Below are positions 38,392-46,943 of a DNA stretch of 64,000 nucleotides, one piece after another (position 1 is the stretch's first letter; the number at the start of each line of letters is the position of its first letter). The stretch comes from Neokomagataea thailandica NBRC 106555. Lineage in GTDB: Bacteria > Pseudomonadota > Alphaproteobacteria > Acetobacterales > Acetobacteraceae. The DNA is taken from assembly GCF_001598495.1 (NCBI RefSeq), contig NZ_BCZB01000013.1, positions 1 through 64,000 on the forward strand, given 5' to 3'. Made by a program: the position numbers and the translations under genes. A model generated the notes under the pieces. The model had not been told where the DNA came from, made no database searches, and was given only the letters and a program-made list of their open reading frames with translations.

Positions 38392-39387
38392 CTAGAACGC
38401 ACCGGAGAGAGGCGGGTCATCAGAGAAAAAAGCCTTTGGCTCGGCCAGTTTTGTCAAATCTTCTAGTGGTAGATGTAACAGATAAGGCTCTTCCCAGTGC
38501 GTATTGGGCTGAGGGTTTGTAAGGCTGGCAATAAGGTAATGGGCTGTTGTAAGGCGGCTCTGCCCTTGCCATTCGGTAAACCCTGACGGAACAACACGTG
38601 GATCAAGTGTGCAGTCGATATAGGCTACGCTGGCGTAATCTCGCCATGGGCGACCAAGGCTTATATGCTGCACGGCGGGGTCTGCTTGGATTGAGCAGTT
38701 ATGGAAGACATAGCCGCTCAAATGTTCTGGAAATGTTCTTCCTTGCGCCGTGATGGTAACGGTTGGGCGTGCTACGCCATGCAGAGTGCAGTGTTCGAAA
38801 TACGCACGGGCATCACCAAAAATAAAATCTACTGCACCGTCTATGACATCATCTTGATAGTATTGCCGTGCGGGGTTGCATGATCCGTGCAGGTTACAGC
38901 CATGACTGCCTGCAAAGAGCGTGTCTTGATAGCTAATTAAGTGCAAAGAGAGGAAGAACTGACGGTCGCCCGTGGCAGATAACGCGACGGCTTGTGCCCC
39001 TTGAGTAATATCCGGGTGATCATCGTGAAAATGGTTAGCAATTGTGAGGTTACGGAGTGTGATACCGTCAGCTTCTGCAAAAACAGTGGCGGAACGTGAT
39101 GTGCCACCTGTTTGATCAGCACTTTGACTGCTTTCAATACGCACGTCAGCGGGGGTACGGCCTTCTCCCTGCACCTGTAAGCCGGGGGTGCTGATGTGGA
39201 GGACTTCATGGTACAGGCCCGGCGCGATGAGAATCGTCGCATTTTCGGGAGCCGCGTCTAGAGCATCTTGAATATGCGTGTAGGGCTGCCCTGTACCGAC
39301 ATGGAGTATCGGACTTGCACAGAATGCGAGCGGTACGCTGTTACACGACAAGAGCGCGATACCGAGCAGGGCAGCTTTATGTGTCAT
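38392..39387 (-). CDS. Secreted pectinesterase
   Basis: 331-residue carbohydrate esterase family 8 protein that de-esterifies plant pectin. A signal peptide ends near AFC-A24/SP. Catalytic-site residues align with plant and Erwinia enzymes: Gln132 (GAQAVAL), Gln154 and Asp155 (SYQDTL), Asp187 (DFIFGD) and Arg246 (LGRPW). Two cysteines (GCNLHGSC) sit in a loop after SYQDTL. It begins 9 bp after an unknown secreted protein gene on the same strand, so they are probably cotranscribed. It suggests life on plant material or fruit. No other pectinase gene is visible nearby. Confidence 0.92.
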   Translation of the reverse strand: MTHKAALLGIALLSCNSVPLAFCASPILHVGTGQPYTHIQDALDAAPENATILIAPGLYHEVLHISTPGLQVQGEGRTPADVRIESSQSADQTGGTSRSATVFAEADGITLRNLTIANHFHDDHPDITQGAQAVALSATGDRQFFLSLHLISYQDTLFAGSHGCNLHGSCNPARQYYQDDVIDGAVDFIFGDARAYFEHCTLHGVARPTVTITAQGRTFPEHLSGYVFHNCSIQADPAVQHISLGRPWRDYASVAYIDCTLDPRVVPSGFTEWQGQSRLTTAHYLIASLTNPQPNTHWEEPYLLHLPLEDLTKLAEPKAFFSDDPPLSGAF

Positions 39388-39396
39388 GATGGTTCG

Positions 39397-40251
39397 TTAA
39401 TGTGTTGGCAGGGGTAGGGGAACATTATTAATTGTGGCCACTCCATTATGCAGACCAATGTCCCATTCAGTGGTGTTGCCATTGGCGCGCCCCATTAGGC
39501 GAGCGATGGTGAGGGCCGTTGTAACGCGCGCAGGTGCTGTTTGCCGGAGTTGCCCCAGCAGGTCATCAACATTGGTCAGGCTGATATGCAGGTCCACAGT
39601 CGAGGCCAGGGGATTAGTGGTCGTTTGGACCGTGCCTGTCCCGGTGAGAGCATTGGTCCCATTCGTCGCATGGAGGCTGTTAATGGTGATGAACGGGGTG
39701 GAGGTATGGCTTTGGATACTCAGATCAGTGGTGAGTTGTGAAGGTATAAGGGTAGTGGTGGAATCTTTGACGCCTTCTAGTGCAATTTGCGCATGAATGT
39801 TCTTGTTATGTTCGCTTTCAGTGAGTGTTAGATCGTTGATGTTGATCGTGTGGTGCGCGTTGGTGATGAGCGTGTTGTGCCAATGTGCGCTGAGTGAGCC
39901 ATGTGGGGTTGGTAGATTAAGATGGCATGATGCGCTGGGCTTGCCTTGGACTAGGCTTAAAGCGGCAAAAGCTGTCGCTGCGTTGAGCGTTTCTAGCTCT
40001 GCGGAAGAGAGGGTATTGTCCGTGTCATTAACGCGCACGGCCCCTGTCGTGAGGGTAGCGCCGGTTCTTGTGAGAGAGGCATGGAGAGATGAGGCTGTAA
40101 AACCATGTGCGCTTCGTTGTGGAGCCTCCAAATGATACGTGAAGCATGTATCTGGTAAGGACGGCAGCGTTTCAGCATGAAGATGTGGCATGCCTATGGC
40201 TGCGGTTAAGCTTAAAGCGCTGCATAGAAGGGTAGCGGTATAGCGTGGCAT
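39397..40251 (-). CDS. Unknown secreted protein upstream of pectinesterase
   Basis: 284-residue protein with a signal peptide (hydrophobic to about HLHA-ET). I do not recognise a family with certainty. The body is rich in Thr, Ser, Asn and His with many alternating beta-type stretches, and the last 60 residues (HISLTNVDDLLGQLRQ, then IARLMGRANG and NGVATINNVPLPLPTH) recall the C-terminus of DUF2125/AsmA-like periplasmic proteins; this is a weak resemblance. Two cysteines, one near the N-terminus (DTCFTYHL) and one mid-protein (SASCHLNL), may pair. It precedes the pectinesterase gene by 9 bp. Function unknown; the operon arrangement is the only clue. Confidence 0.7.
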   Translation of the reverse strand: MPRYTATLLCSALSLTAAIGMPHLHAETLPSLPDTCFTYHLEAPQRSAHGFTASSLHASLTRTGATLTTGAVRVNDTDNTLSSAELETLNAATAFAALSLVQGKPSASCHLNLPTPHGSLSAHWHNTLITNAHHTININDLTLTESEHNKNIHAQIALEGVKDSTTTLIPSQLTTDLSIQSHTSTPFITINSLHATNGTNALTGTGTVQTTTNPLASTVDLHISLTNVDDLLGQLRQTAPARVTTALTIARLMGRANGNTTEWDIGLHNGVATINNVPLPLPTH

Positions 40252-40345
40252 AAAGGCTCACTTTTCGGAGGTAATGTATCATTAGGATTATCTTAGGAAT
40301 TGGGCTGTAGGAAGGCAGAAGAGTGTGTTTTGTGGATGAGGGCGT

Positions 40346-41182
40346 ATGTCTGTTTCATGGCCGATGATGGCAGCCGTTCCTCAATATGTATCGATTGTGA
40401 AAGATGAACAAAAATCCGTTCAACAATGGACCAAGACAAGTCCGCAAACACAGCAGACATTGCAAACCTTTCAGAAAACGGCATCTCAAATTACAACACC
40501 AGATCAGTTATTGAAGAACTACCGCGCACTCTCTGTGGTGTTGGGGGCTTATGGAATGTCCTCATCCATGGGGCAGACGGCTTTATTGCGTCAGCTTATG
40601 ACACAAGACCCAACCGCTACGACGTCCCTCGCTGCGCGAGGAGGGAATGCTGCTTGGAAAGCCTTTGCAAAAGACTTTTCGGATTGGAGTAGTCCTCCTT
40701 TTGCATCTTCTACAGTGCTCTCTAAAATATCTCAGAATTATCTAACGAATAGTTATGAAAACACGGTACAGACGCAAACGCCGGGCTTAGGGAACGCGTT
40801 GTATTTTACCCGTATGGTGACGAATGATACGAAACTGGTGAACCTTATGGCAGATCCAAAGCTTCTTAAGGTTGCTGTCACTGTCGCGGGTTTTGACCCT
40901 ATGCAATTTGGCGCTTTGGATTTCCCTGAGCAGCAGCGCCTTTTAGGGAGTAAGTTGGATTTAAAGCAGCTTGCTACGCCGCAGGGTGTTCAGAAGTTTG
41001 CTCAGCGTTATCTGGCTTTGTTGCAAATTCACCCGGAGAAAACGTCTACCCCAGCGAGTATGTTGACCCTGTATGGCGCTAGCGGTGGGCAAAACGGAAT
41101 TTTATCGCTGTTTGGGGTGGATGATGGGAGTTCATCTACATCATCGTTGTATTCGGCATCGTTGTATTCGGCATTGTTGTGA
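40346..41182 (+). CDS. DUF1217-family protein
   Basis: 278-residue protein resembling DUF1217, a family often found among flagellar genes of alphaproteobacteria. The recognisable core is TTPDQLLKNYRALSVVLGAYG (shown as DQLLKNYRALSVVLGAYG), a QDPTATTSLAARGG segment, and the later YLTNSYENT and TPGLGNALYFTR blocks. No signal peptide or membrane segment is evident. No flagellar gene lies nearby. The C-terminus ends in Ser/Leu/Tyr repeats encoded by a 15-bp tandem repeat (41142-41180). Codon and base use look AT-richer than in the neighbours, suggesting separate history. The ATG at 40346 has GAGGG upstream. Role unknown; structural or chaperone-like flagellar function is only a family-based guess. 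Confidence 0.65.
   Translation: MSVSWPMMAAVPQYVSIVKDEQKSVQQWTKTSPQTQQTLQTFQKTASQITTPDQLLKNYRALSVVLGAYGMSSSMGQTALLRQLMTQDPTATTSLAARGGNAAWKAFAKDFSDWSSPPFASSTVLSKISQNYLTNSYENTVQTQTPGLGNALYFTRMVTNDTKLVNLMADPKLLKVAVTVAGFDPMQFGALDFPEQQRLLGSKLDLKQLATPQGVQKFAQRYLALLQIHPEKTSTPASMLTLYGASGGQNGILSLFGVDDGSSSTSSLYSASLYSALL
41142..41180. repeat. 15-bp tandem repeat, 2.6 copies, inside the DUF1217 gene
   Basis: The unit CATCGTTGTATTCGG is present twice exactly and a third time in part, encoding the SSLYSASLYSALL tail. The unit length is a multiple of three, so copy-number change alters the tail length without a frameshift. Confidence 0.8.
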
Positions 41183-41229
41183 GCGTATTTGGGCCCAGCA
41201 CTTAATACGTACGCTGGGCGCGGGGAAAC

Positions 41230-41263
41230 CTCAGGGAACCGTGCGAAAACATAATTCCCTGAG
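41230..41263. other. Hairpin between the converging DUF1217 and cobT genes
   Basis: CTCAGGGAA and TTCCCTGAG pair over 9 bp around a 16-base loop. There is no T-run on either side, so termination is possible but not shown. Confidence 0.4.
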
Positions 41264-41280
41264 ATGATTCTCATGAGAAA

Positions 41281-43182
41281 CTAGCGCGTTCTGCTCCGCG
41301 CTGGGCGGAAGAGTTCGCTCAACTGTGCCATCATTGTACCACCCAGTTGTTCGGCGGATGTGATGGTCACACTATCTCGATAATACCGCGTGACGTCATG
41401 GCCAATACCGATGGCCAGTAATTCGGTTCGTACGTCATTTTCAATATGGGCGATCACTGAGCGGAGATGTTCTTCCAGATAGTCATGTGGGTTGGCGGAA
41501 AAGGTGCTGTCATCTACCGGAGCGCCATCTGAGATCACCATCAGGATACGGCGTTTTTCAGCACGGCGGCGTAAGCGCTGCCACGCCCAGAGGAGTGCTT
41601 CTCCGTCGATATTTTCTTTTAAGAGGCCATCTCGTAGCATAAGGCCCAAGTTTCGCCGGGCGCGACGCCATGGTGTGTCCGCGTCTTTGTAGATGATGTG
41701 GCGTAGGTCATTCAGGCGGCCGGGCTGTGGTGGGCGGCCTTGACGGATCCATGCTTCACGGCTTTTACCGCCTTTCCACTGACGGGTGGTAAAGCCCAGC
41801 ACTTCTACCTTCACACCACAGCGCTCCAACGTCCGTGCTAAAATGTCACCACAAATGGCGGCTGTGCCGATGGGGCGACCACGCATGGAACCAGAATTGT
41901 CAATCAAGAGTGTGACGACGGTGTCTTGGAACTCCATCTCTGTTTCGAATTTATATGACAGAGGGAGCGTGGGGTTCGTGACCACACGGGCGAGGCGCCC
42001 AGCGTCAATCATGCCCTCTTCCTGATCGAATTCCCACCGGCGTTGTTGCTGTGCCATGAGGCGGCGTTGCAAGCGGTGCGCTAGGCGAGAGATCAGACCT
42101 TGGAGCTGGACGAGCTGTTGATCCAGTTGTTGGCGCAGCCGGTCTAGCTCAGCCGGGTCACACAGGTCGGATGCGCTGACTTCTTCATCATATTCTGTGG
42201 TGAAGGCGGTATACCGCGCGGGTGCTGCCGCATTTTCTGAAGCGGCTTCGTCTTTTGCTTGATCAGAAGGGCCCGCAGCTTCTTCTGCTCCGTTTTCAGG
42301 AGCATCCAGCATGTCAGATGTTTCAGCGTCGCCATCATGGCCGCTCTCACCAGCGTCGTTGGAGGAGCTATCTTCTTCGTCTTCCTCCTGCATATCATCG
42401 CCTGATTCGGCGGCTTCACTTTGCTCTACGGGCGCGGCTTCGTCATCACTCTCGGGTGTGTCTTCAGTGGCATTGTCGTCAGAGCTGGTTTCGTCTTCTT
42501 CTTCAGCAGCATCTGTGAGTGAACATGCGCCTAAAAATCGTGTGCAGGCTTGAGCAAAAGCGCGCTGGTCGTTTTGAGACGCCGCCATGTCGGCTAAGGC
42601 TTGGTGCGCTTTGGGGGAGAGATAATCGCGCCATGCGTCTAGGGCGGGGCCGGCTTCAGCAGGAGCTTTCTGGCCCGATATGGCTTCGCGTGCGAGGAGA
42701 TTAAGCGCGACGGATGCGGGCATGTCTTCACGCTGTACCATGCGCGCACAACCATTATCCCGGCACTCTAGCGCCGTACGAAGGTTCAAATTCGCACGGA
42801 CGCCATCCATATGGCGTGACCCATAAATCTCACAGCGTGCTTGCTCAATGGCTTCAAATGCTGTGCGGGCTTCGGGTTCAGGTGGGTGAGTGGTGAGGTG
42901 GTCACGGTGGTGGCGCAGTCGTAGGGCGGCTGCATCAGCAGCCCCTCGGATACGATCGCGCTCCATGGTAGAGGGGGTAGAAGACAGGCCGGGAAGTTGG
43001 ACCGTATCTACGCTGGCGTCTTTGTCCCGTCTTGGTGCCTTGGTGGACGAGGCATCCATGAAGTCAACATTCTGGTCAGGGGCGTTGCCCATGGCTCGTA
43101 AGGTCGCCACAGTTGCTCGGCGAAACTCTTCATCCGGGTTGTGTGGGCCGGAACGGTGTGTGACTGATTTCAGCGCAGACAC
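41281..43182 (-). CDS. cobT: Aerobic cobaltochelatase subunit CobT
   Basis: 633-residue subunit of the CobNST complex, which inserts cobalt into hydrogenobyrinic acid a,c-diamide. After the N-terminal domain comes a very acidic linker (about residues 210-310, long Glu/Asp/Ser runs), then a C-terminal von Willebrand A domain with the MIDAS motif DNSGSMRG. This architecture is that of CobT and of ChlD. It lies 5 bp downstream of cobS on the same strand. No cobN or other cobalamin gene is in the window, so whether the complex is complete cannot be said. In some alphaproteobacteria CobS/CobT are kept without the rest of the pathway. Confidence 0.92.
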   Translation of the reverse strand: MSALKSVTHRSGPHNPDEEFRRATVATLRAMGNAPDQNVDFMDASSTKAPRRDKDASVDTVQLPGLSSTPSTMERDRIRGAADAAALRLRHHRDHLTTHPPEPEARTAFEAIEQARCEIYGSRHMDGVRANLNLRTALECRDNGCARMVQREDMPASVALNLLAREAISGQKAPAEAGPALDAWRDYLSPKAHQALADMAASQNDQRAFAQACTRFLGACSLTDAAEEEDETSSDDNATEDTPESDDEAAPVEQSEAAESGDDMQEEDEEDSSSNDAGESGHDGDAETSDMLDAPENGAEEAAGPSDQAKDEAASENAAAPARYTAFTTEYDEEVSASDLCDPAELDRLRQQLDQQLVQLQGLISRLAHRLQRRLMAQQQRRWEFDQEEGMIDAGRLARVVTNPTLPLSYKFETEMEFQDTVVTLLIDNSGSMRGRPIGTAAICGDILARTLERCGVKVEVLGFTTRQWKGGKSREAWIRQGRPPQPGRLNDLRHIIYKDADTPWRRARRNLGLMLRDGLLKENIDGEALLWAWQRLRRRAEKRRILMVISDGAPVDDSTFSANPHDYLEEHLRSVIAHIENDVRTELLAIGIGHDVTRYYRDSVTITSAEQLGGTMMAQLSELFRPARSRTR

Positions 43183-43187
43183 AAGTG

Positions 43188-44204
43188 TTACTCCACGGGT
43201 GATGCGTTGAAGCAGCGTTGGTAATATTCGCTGACAATGCCGCGCTCGGCTTCATCACATTTATTGAGGAAGGTGAGGCGGAACGCAAAAGCCAGATCGT
43301 TGAATAGGCGTTCATTTTCGGCCCATGCGATGACGCTACGCGGTGACATGACGGTTGAAATATCGCCAGCGGTAAAACCCGCGCGCGTGAGGTTTGCAAG
43401 GGCTACCATACGTTCAACACGAGAAATGGCGTCACGATCATCACTCTGAATTTTCAGCTTGCCTGTAATGATGCTGACTTCTTGTTCCAACGGAAGGTAA
43501 TTCAGGGTTGCGACGATGTTCCAGCGGTCCATCTGTGCTTGGTTGATTTGCTGCGTGCCGTGATACAGCCCTGTTGTATCCCCAAGGCCGACTGTATTGG
43601 CCGTGGCAAACAGGCGGAACGATGGGTGAGGGCGGATAACGCGGTTTTGGTCCAGAAGGGTTAAATGTCCTTCAGCTTCCAAGACGCGTTGAATAACGAA
43701 CATGACGTCGGGGCGGCCTGCGTCATACTCATCAAAAATTAAGGCGCAAGGGTGCTGTAGGCACCATGGCAGCAGTCCCTCACGGAACTCGGTGACTTGC
43801 TTACCATCACGCAGGACGATGGCGTCTTTGCCGATCAGATCAATACGTGAGATGTGGCTGTCAAGATTGATGCGGACGCATGGCCAGTTGAGGCGCGCCG
43901 CGATTTGCTCAATATGCGATGATTTCCCCGTTCCGTGAAAGCCTTGGACAAGAACGCGGCGATTATGGGCGAAGCCTGCGAGGATGGCGCGTGTTGTGTC
44001 CTCATCAAATTGATATGATTCATCAATTGTGGGGACGTGTTCGGTCCGAATTGAGTAAGCTGGGACTTGTATGTCTGTTGTGATGCCGAAGACTTCTGCG
44101 GAAGACACCAAGCGGTCCGGTTCACCGAGTACATGCGTTGGGATAGCGGTGTTTTCTGCCGTGGTGACGGTTTCCGGTGCGTCGATCGTCGCGAAATCAT
44201 TCAT
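43188..44204 (-). CDS. cobS: Aerobic cobaltochelatase subunit CobS
   Basis: 338-residue AAA+ ATPase of the MoxR/CobS group, the motor subunit of cobaltochelatase. The Walker A motif is [10 protein letters not shown], Walker B is [10 protein letters not shown], and [14 protein letters not shown] is the sensor-1 region. An N-terminal segment ([20 protein letters not shown]) precedes the ATPase, as in other CobS proteins. It lies between the J-domain gene (86 bp upstream) and cobT (5 bp downstream), all on the minus strand, the order conserved in alphaproteobacteria. The protein is named by family; a chaperone role other than cobalt insertion cannot be excluded. Confidence 0.92.
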   Translation of the reverse strand: MNDFATIDAPETVTTAENTAIPTHVLGEPDRLVSSAEVFGITTDIQVPAYSIRTEHVPTIDESYQFDEDTTRAILAGFAHNRRVLVQGFHGTGKSSHIEQIAARLNWPCVRINLDSHISRIDLIGKDAIVLRDGKQVTEFREGLLPWCLQHPCALIFDEYDAGRPDVMFVIQRVLEAEGHLTLLDQNRVIRPHPSFRLFATANTVGLGDTTGLYHGTQQINQAQMDRWNIVATLNYLPLEQEVSIITGKLKIQSDDRDAISRVERMVALANLTRAGFTAGDISTVMSPRSVIAWAENERLFNDLAFAFRLTFLNKCDEAERGIVSEYYQRCFNASPVE

Positions 44205-44290
44205 GGTAGGTCGGACTCTCTAGGAGGGGATAATAAAAGGATAGATGCCGCTAAGATGGGTCAGAATGTCCTGCACTTCTAGTCGTAAAC

Positions 44291-44899
44291 TTAGGAAATG
44301 CTTTCAGCTTCGCGTGTGAAGTGCGTTTTTAGAGCGGTATATGCGCTACCAATGGCTTTGAAATGTTCTTCGGCCTCTGGTGCTGGGTTTGTATCGGGGT
44401 GAAATTGCCGCGCTAATGTACGGTAACGGGCTTTGACTTCATCGAAGCTTATAGGCCATGTCAGGTTGAGGGTTGCGAGAGGTTGTTGAAGCTCTGGCGG
44501 TATCGTTTTCTGGGGTGGGGTGCGTGCTCGGTCTTTTGCTGATTGTGCACGTGAACGTCGACTGGCACCCAGAATATCGAGCGGGTCCAGAATATCATCT
44601 TCATTGAACTCGGCCTTGTTTGCGGTGCCGCTGCCCAGTTTCCATGAAGGGCGTTGCCATGACGTATCCGCTCGCAGATGCGCTTCAATTTGGCCGGGGG
44701 TCATGCCACGATAAAAATCCCAGCGGGCATTATAGGCGCGTACATGCTCCAAGCAGAACCAATAATAAGAGCGTAGTGCGTCCCGTCCGCGTGGCGCACG
44801 ATAACCGGCAGGGGCATCACAGCCGGGGTGGTCGCACACTTGCTGTGGTGCGTCAGGGTCCGGATCAAAAGCTCTATGTTTGGTTGTTTTACGATTCAT
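44291..44899 (-). CDS. J-domain protein (DnaJ-like, C-terminal J domain)
   Basis: 202-residue protein with the J domain at its C-terminus rather than the N-terminus. The HPD motif sits in RYRTLARQFHPDTNPAPEAE. The N-terminal half has a possible zinc site, CDHPGCDAPAGYRAP with a later FCLEHVRAYNARWDFYRGM, a layout seen in alphaproteobacterial DnaJ-family proteins next to cobS. It should stimulate DnaK on particular clients; the link to CobS/CobT is inferred from conserved order. It is divergent from bolA (119 bp between starts). Confidence 0.86.
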   Translation of the reverse strand: MNRKTTKHRAFDPDPDAPQQVCDHPGCDAPAGYRAPRGRDALRSYYWFCLEHVRAYNARWDFYRGMTPGQIEAHLRADTSWQRPSWKLGSGTANKAEFNEDDILDPLDILGASRRSRAQSAKDRARTPPQKTIPPELQQPLATLNLTWPISFDEVKARYRTLARQFHPDTNPAPEAEEHFKAIGSAYTALKTHFTREAESIS

Positions 44900-45018
44900 G
44901 GGATCTGATATGGGGAAAGGGTGCTGTAGGGTGCAAGCGGGTGTGTCGCTTTTATGACGAAGAGATATGCTGGTTTGAAGCTAATCCGCAGAATTATTGA
45001 AGAGGAAAGCGTATAATC

Positions 45019-45318
45019 ATGACACAAAATTTGTCTCGCCGGGAACGGATTATTGCCATTTTGACCCGTGAGTTAGCACCTTCGGTTTTGGATGTGCAGG
45101 ATGATAGTGCGCGTCATGCGGGGCATGTGGGCGCGAAAGTTCTGGCAGATTCTGGAGTTCATGGCGAAACCCACTTTAATGTTGCTGTAACGAGTGCGCA
45201 GTTTGACGGACTAAACCGTGTGGCCCGTCATCGCTTGGTGCAGAATTTGCTGTCGGATGAGTTTGAAACCGGCTTACACGCTTTGTCGTTGGTTTTGCAT
45301 GGAGAACAGACATCATGA
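45019..45318 (+). CDS. bolA: BolA family protein
   Basis: 99-residue BolA/IbaG-type protein. The class-II KH-like fold contains SVLDVQDDSARHAGH, then THFNVAVTSAQFDGLNRVARHR, and the C-terminal ALSLVLHGE. The conserved FdX(R)HR motif is seen as LNRVARHRLVQNLL. BolA proteins pair with monothiol glutaredoxins to handle Fe-S clusters; the glutaredoxin in this window (grxC) is dithiol, so its partner is probably elsewhere. A strong GAAGAGGA site precedes the ATG. Its stop overlaps the LolA-like start by 4 bp (ATGA). Confidence 0.9.
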   Translation: MTQNLSRRERIIAILTRELAPSVLDVQDDSARHAGHVGAKVLADSGVHGETHFNVAVTSAQFDGLNRVARHRLVQNLLSDEFETGLHALSLVLHGEQTS

Positions 45319-45926
45319 TGCGCTTCACGTGCCGTGCTGCATTGATGACTGCGCTGCTGAGTATGGCGGGATGTGCAACACATGGGCTGGATCGTTTAGC
45401 GCCTGAGCAAAGTCATGATGCAGAGCGTGTTGAGGTGTATCTGAACCATCTTCAGGGTATGACGGCACAATTCTCGCAGCAAGGCCCGGATACGATGCGC
45501 GGGGCAGGGAGTTTTACTTATATTCCGGGGCATTTGCGTTTGAACTATGTGATGCCGCACCCCATGCAACTTATCGCAGGGGATGGGCATCTTGTGTTTG
45601 ATGATCCAGCAAGTGGGGCTGTGACGCGCGTATCCTTACGGCGCAATCCGTTGGGTCTGTTGCTGCGTTATCCAGTGCGTTTCTCAGGTGATGTTGAAGT
45701 CACGGATGTGCATCATGAAGGAGCCGTTTTAGCGCTCTCATTGGCAGAGGCAGATAATCCGTCTCAGGGGTTATTAACGCTGGATTTCATTGATCAGACG
45801 GGGAGTTTATCGTTGATTGGTTTGCAGGGTGTGGATGCGCGGCAGCATAATTTCAGTGTTGCTCTGTCGTCTGTTGTCGATCAAGCAACACCGGATCCGT
45901 CCTTATTTAAACTTCCTGCGGAATAG
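45315..45926 (+). CDS. LolA-like outer-membrane lipoprotein carrier with possible lipobox
   Basis: 203-residue protein of the LolA/LolB fold. After the N-terminus come [17 protein letters not shown] and [20 protein letters not shown], split from a longer conserved run; the GxG-Y(x)PGxLR(F/L)xY pattern marks LolA, which carries lipoproteins across the periplasm. The signal peptide ends ALLSMAGC, with Cys20 in a lipobox-like position; normal LolA is soluble, so either this is a lipid-anchored variant or cleavage occurs elsewhere. It overlaps bolA by 4 bp and converges on lipB with a 20-bp overlap (45907-45926). LolC/LolD, its expected partners, are encoded at 3.4-5.4 kb. Confidence 0.82.
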   Translation: MMRFTCRAALMTALLSMAGCATHGLDRLAPEQSHDAERVEVYLNHLQGMTAQFSQQGPDTMRGAGSFTYIPGHLRLNYVMPHPMQLIAGDGHLVFDDPASGAVTRVSLRRNPLGLLLRYPVRFSGDVEVTDVHHEGAVLALSLAEADNPSQGLLTLDFIDQTGSLSLIGLQGVDARQHNFSVALSSVVDQATPDPSLFKLPAE

Positions 45927-46581
45927 AGCCAAAGCAGCCTGGCCATGCCATTTTAAGGGCGTGGTCTAGGTCTTGCATGGTGATGTCTGGGGAGAAGCGT
46001 TTTAGGCTTGTGACGCCAAATTCCCGAATGCCGCAGGGGACGATACCATCAAAATCTTCCAATGTTGGGTCTAGGTTGATGGAAACGCCATGCCAACTGA
46101 CCCAGCGGCTAATACGGATGCCTAATGCGGCAATTTTGGCTTCTTGTTGTGTGATCGGGTCGATTGTCCAAAGACCGATACGTCCCTCACGGGTGAAAGC
46201 CGTGACGCCGAGTAAGGCCAGTGAGGCTTTTAACCACTGTTCGAGTGTGGCGACATAGGCTCTGAGATCACGTGGTGGCACAATGCCATTCTGCTGTGTG
46301 AGATCAAGCATAATATAGACGAGGCGTTGACCGGGACCATGATAGGTCCATTGCCCGCCGCGTCCGGCATCATATGTTGGGAAGTTGTGTGGGTTATAGA
46401 GATCTTCTGCGCGTGCGGATGTTCCAGCGGTAAAAATTGGTGGGTGTTCGACCATCCAGACCATTGGGCTGTCTGTTTTGGCGTGGATGTTGCGGGTGCG
46501 TGTCTCCATTAAGGTCATTGCGTCTGGGTATGGTGTGAGCCCCTTAGACGTTTTCCATAAAATTTCGGAAGTTTTTTGCAT
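45907..46581 (-). CDS. lipB: Octanoyltransferase LipB
   Basis: 224-residue enzyme that moves octanoate from ACP to lipoyl domains, the first step of lipoate assembly. The signature [13 protein letters not shown], the Cys in [15 protein letters not shown] and the Lys in [11 protein letters not shown] are all present, so it should be active. Length is normal. Its 3' end overlaps the LolA-like gene's 3' end by 20 bp, tail to tail. LipA, the second enzyme, is not in the window. Confidence 0.94.
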   Translation of the reverse strand: MQKTSEILWKTSKGLTPYPDAMTLMETRTRNIHAKTDSPMVWMVEHPPIFTAGTSARAEDLYNPHNFPTYDAGRGGQWTYHGPGQRLVYIMLDLTQQNGIVPPRDLRAYVATLEQWLKASLALLGVTAFTREGRIGLWTIDPITQQEAKIAALGIRISRWVSWHGVSINLDPTLEDFDGIVPCGIREFGVTSLKRFSPDITMQDLDHALKMAWPGCFGSIPQEV

Positions 46582-46589
46582 TTCTGTTG

Positions 46590-46618
46590 TTGCCCTCGTG
46601 TCTATGTTCGGCTATAGC
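46590..46618 (+). promoter_or_regulatory. Candidate promoter of tRNA-Leu
   Basis: TTGCCC (46590-46595) and TATAGC (46613-46618) are 17 bp apart and lie 48 bp upstream of the tRNA. Both boxes match the sigma-70 consensus only in part; the spacing and position make it plausible. Confidence 0.4.
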
Positions 46619-46665
46619 CCCTCTCACCGGACGGTCATGCACTAAGCAGGGTCGTTTGTCACGGG

Positions 46666-46752
46666 GCGGCCGTGGCGGAATGGTAGACGCGCAAGCTTGA
46701 GGTGCTTGTGGGGGATAACCCCGTGGAAGTTCGAGTCTTCTCGGCCGCACCA
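46666..46752 (+). tRNA. tRNA-Leu (GAG)
   Basis: 87-nt tRNA with a 7-bp acceptor stem GCGGCCG/CGGCCGC, a 5-bp anticodon stem CAAGC/GCTTG around TTGAGGT (anticodon GAG), a long class II variable arm (TGGGGG...CCCCGT), and an encoded 3' CCA. GAG reads CUC and CUU. A short ATCACTC/GAGTGAT hairpin directly follows at 46752-46773 but lacks a T-run. Confidence 0.96.
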
Positions 46753-46943
46753 TCACTCTTCCCATTGAGTGATGACAAAAAATCAAAAATAAAAATTTAG
46801 TTTCTTTTCCCCGGAAGGGGATCATTATTCTCTGCCCTAGTATTGCCAGAGTTCTCTTGCACTATTATGCCAATTAGAGATGGCCTCGGCGTTATTTGTT
46901 GTAGCGCGCGGGTGTTTTCTCTTTGGTTGACGTGCGAGGTTTT

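Noticed and set aside
44205-44290. Cobalamin riboswitch upstream of cobS
   Set aside because: The gap is only 86 bp and contains no recognisable B12-box sequence.
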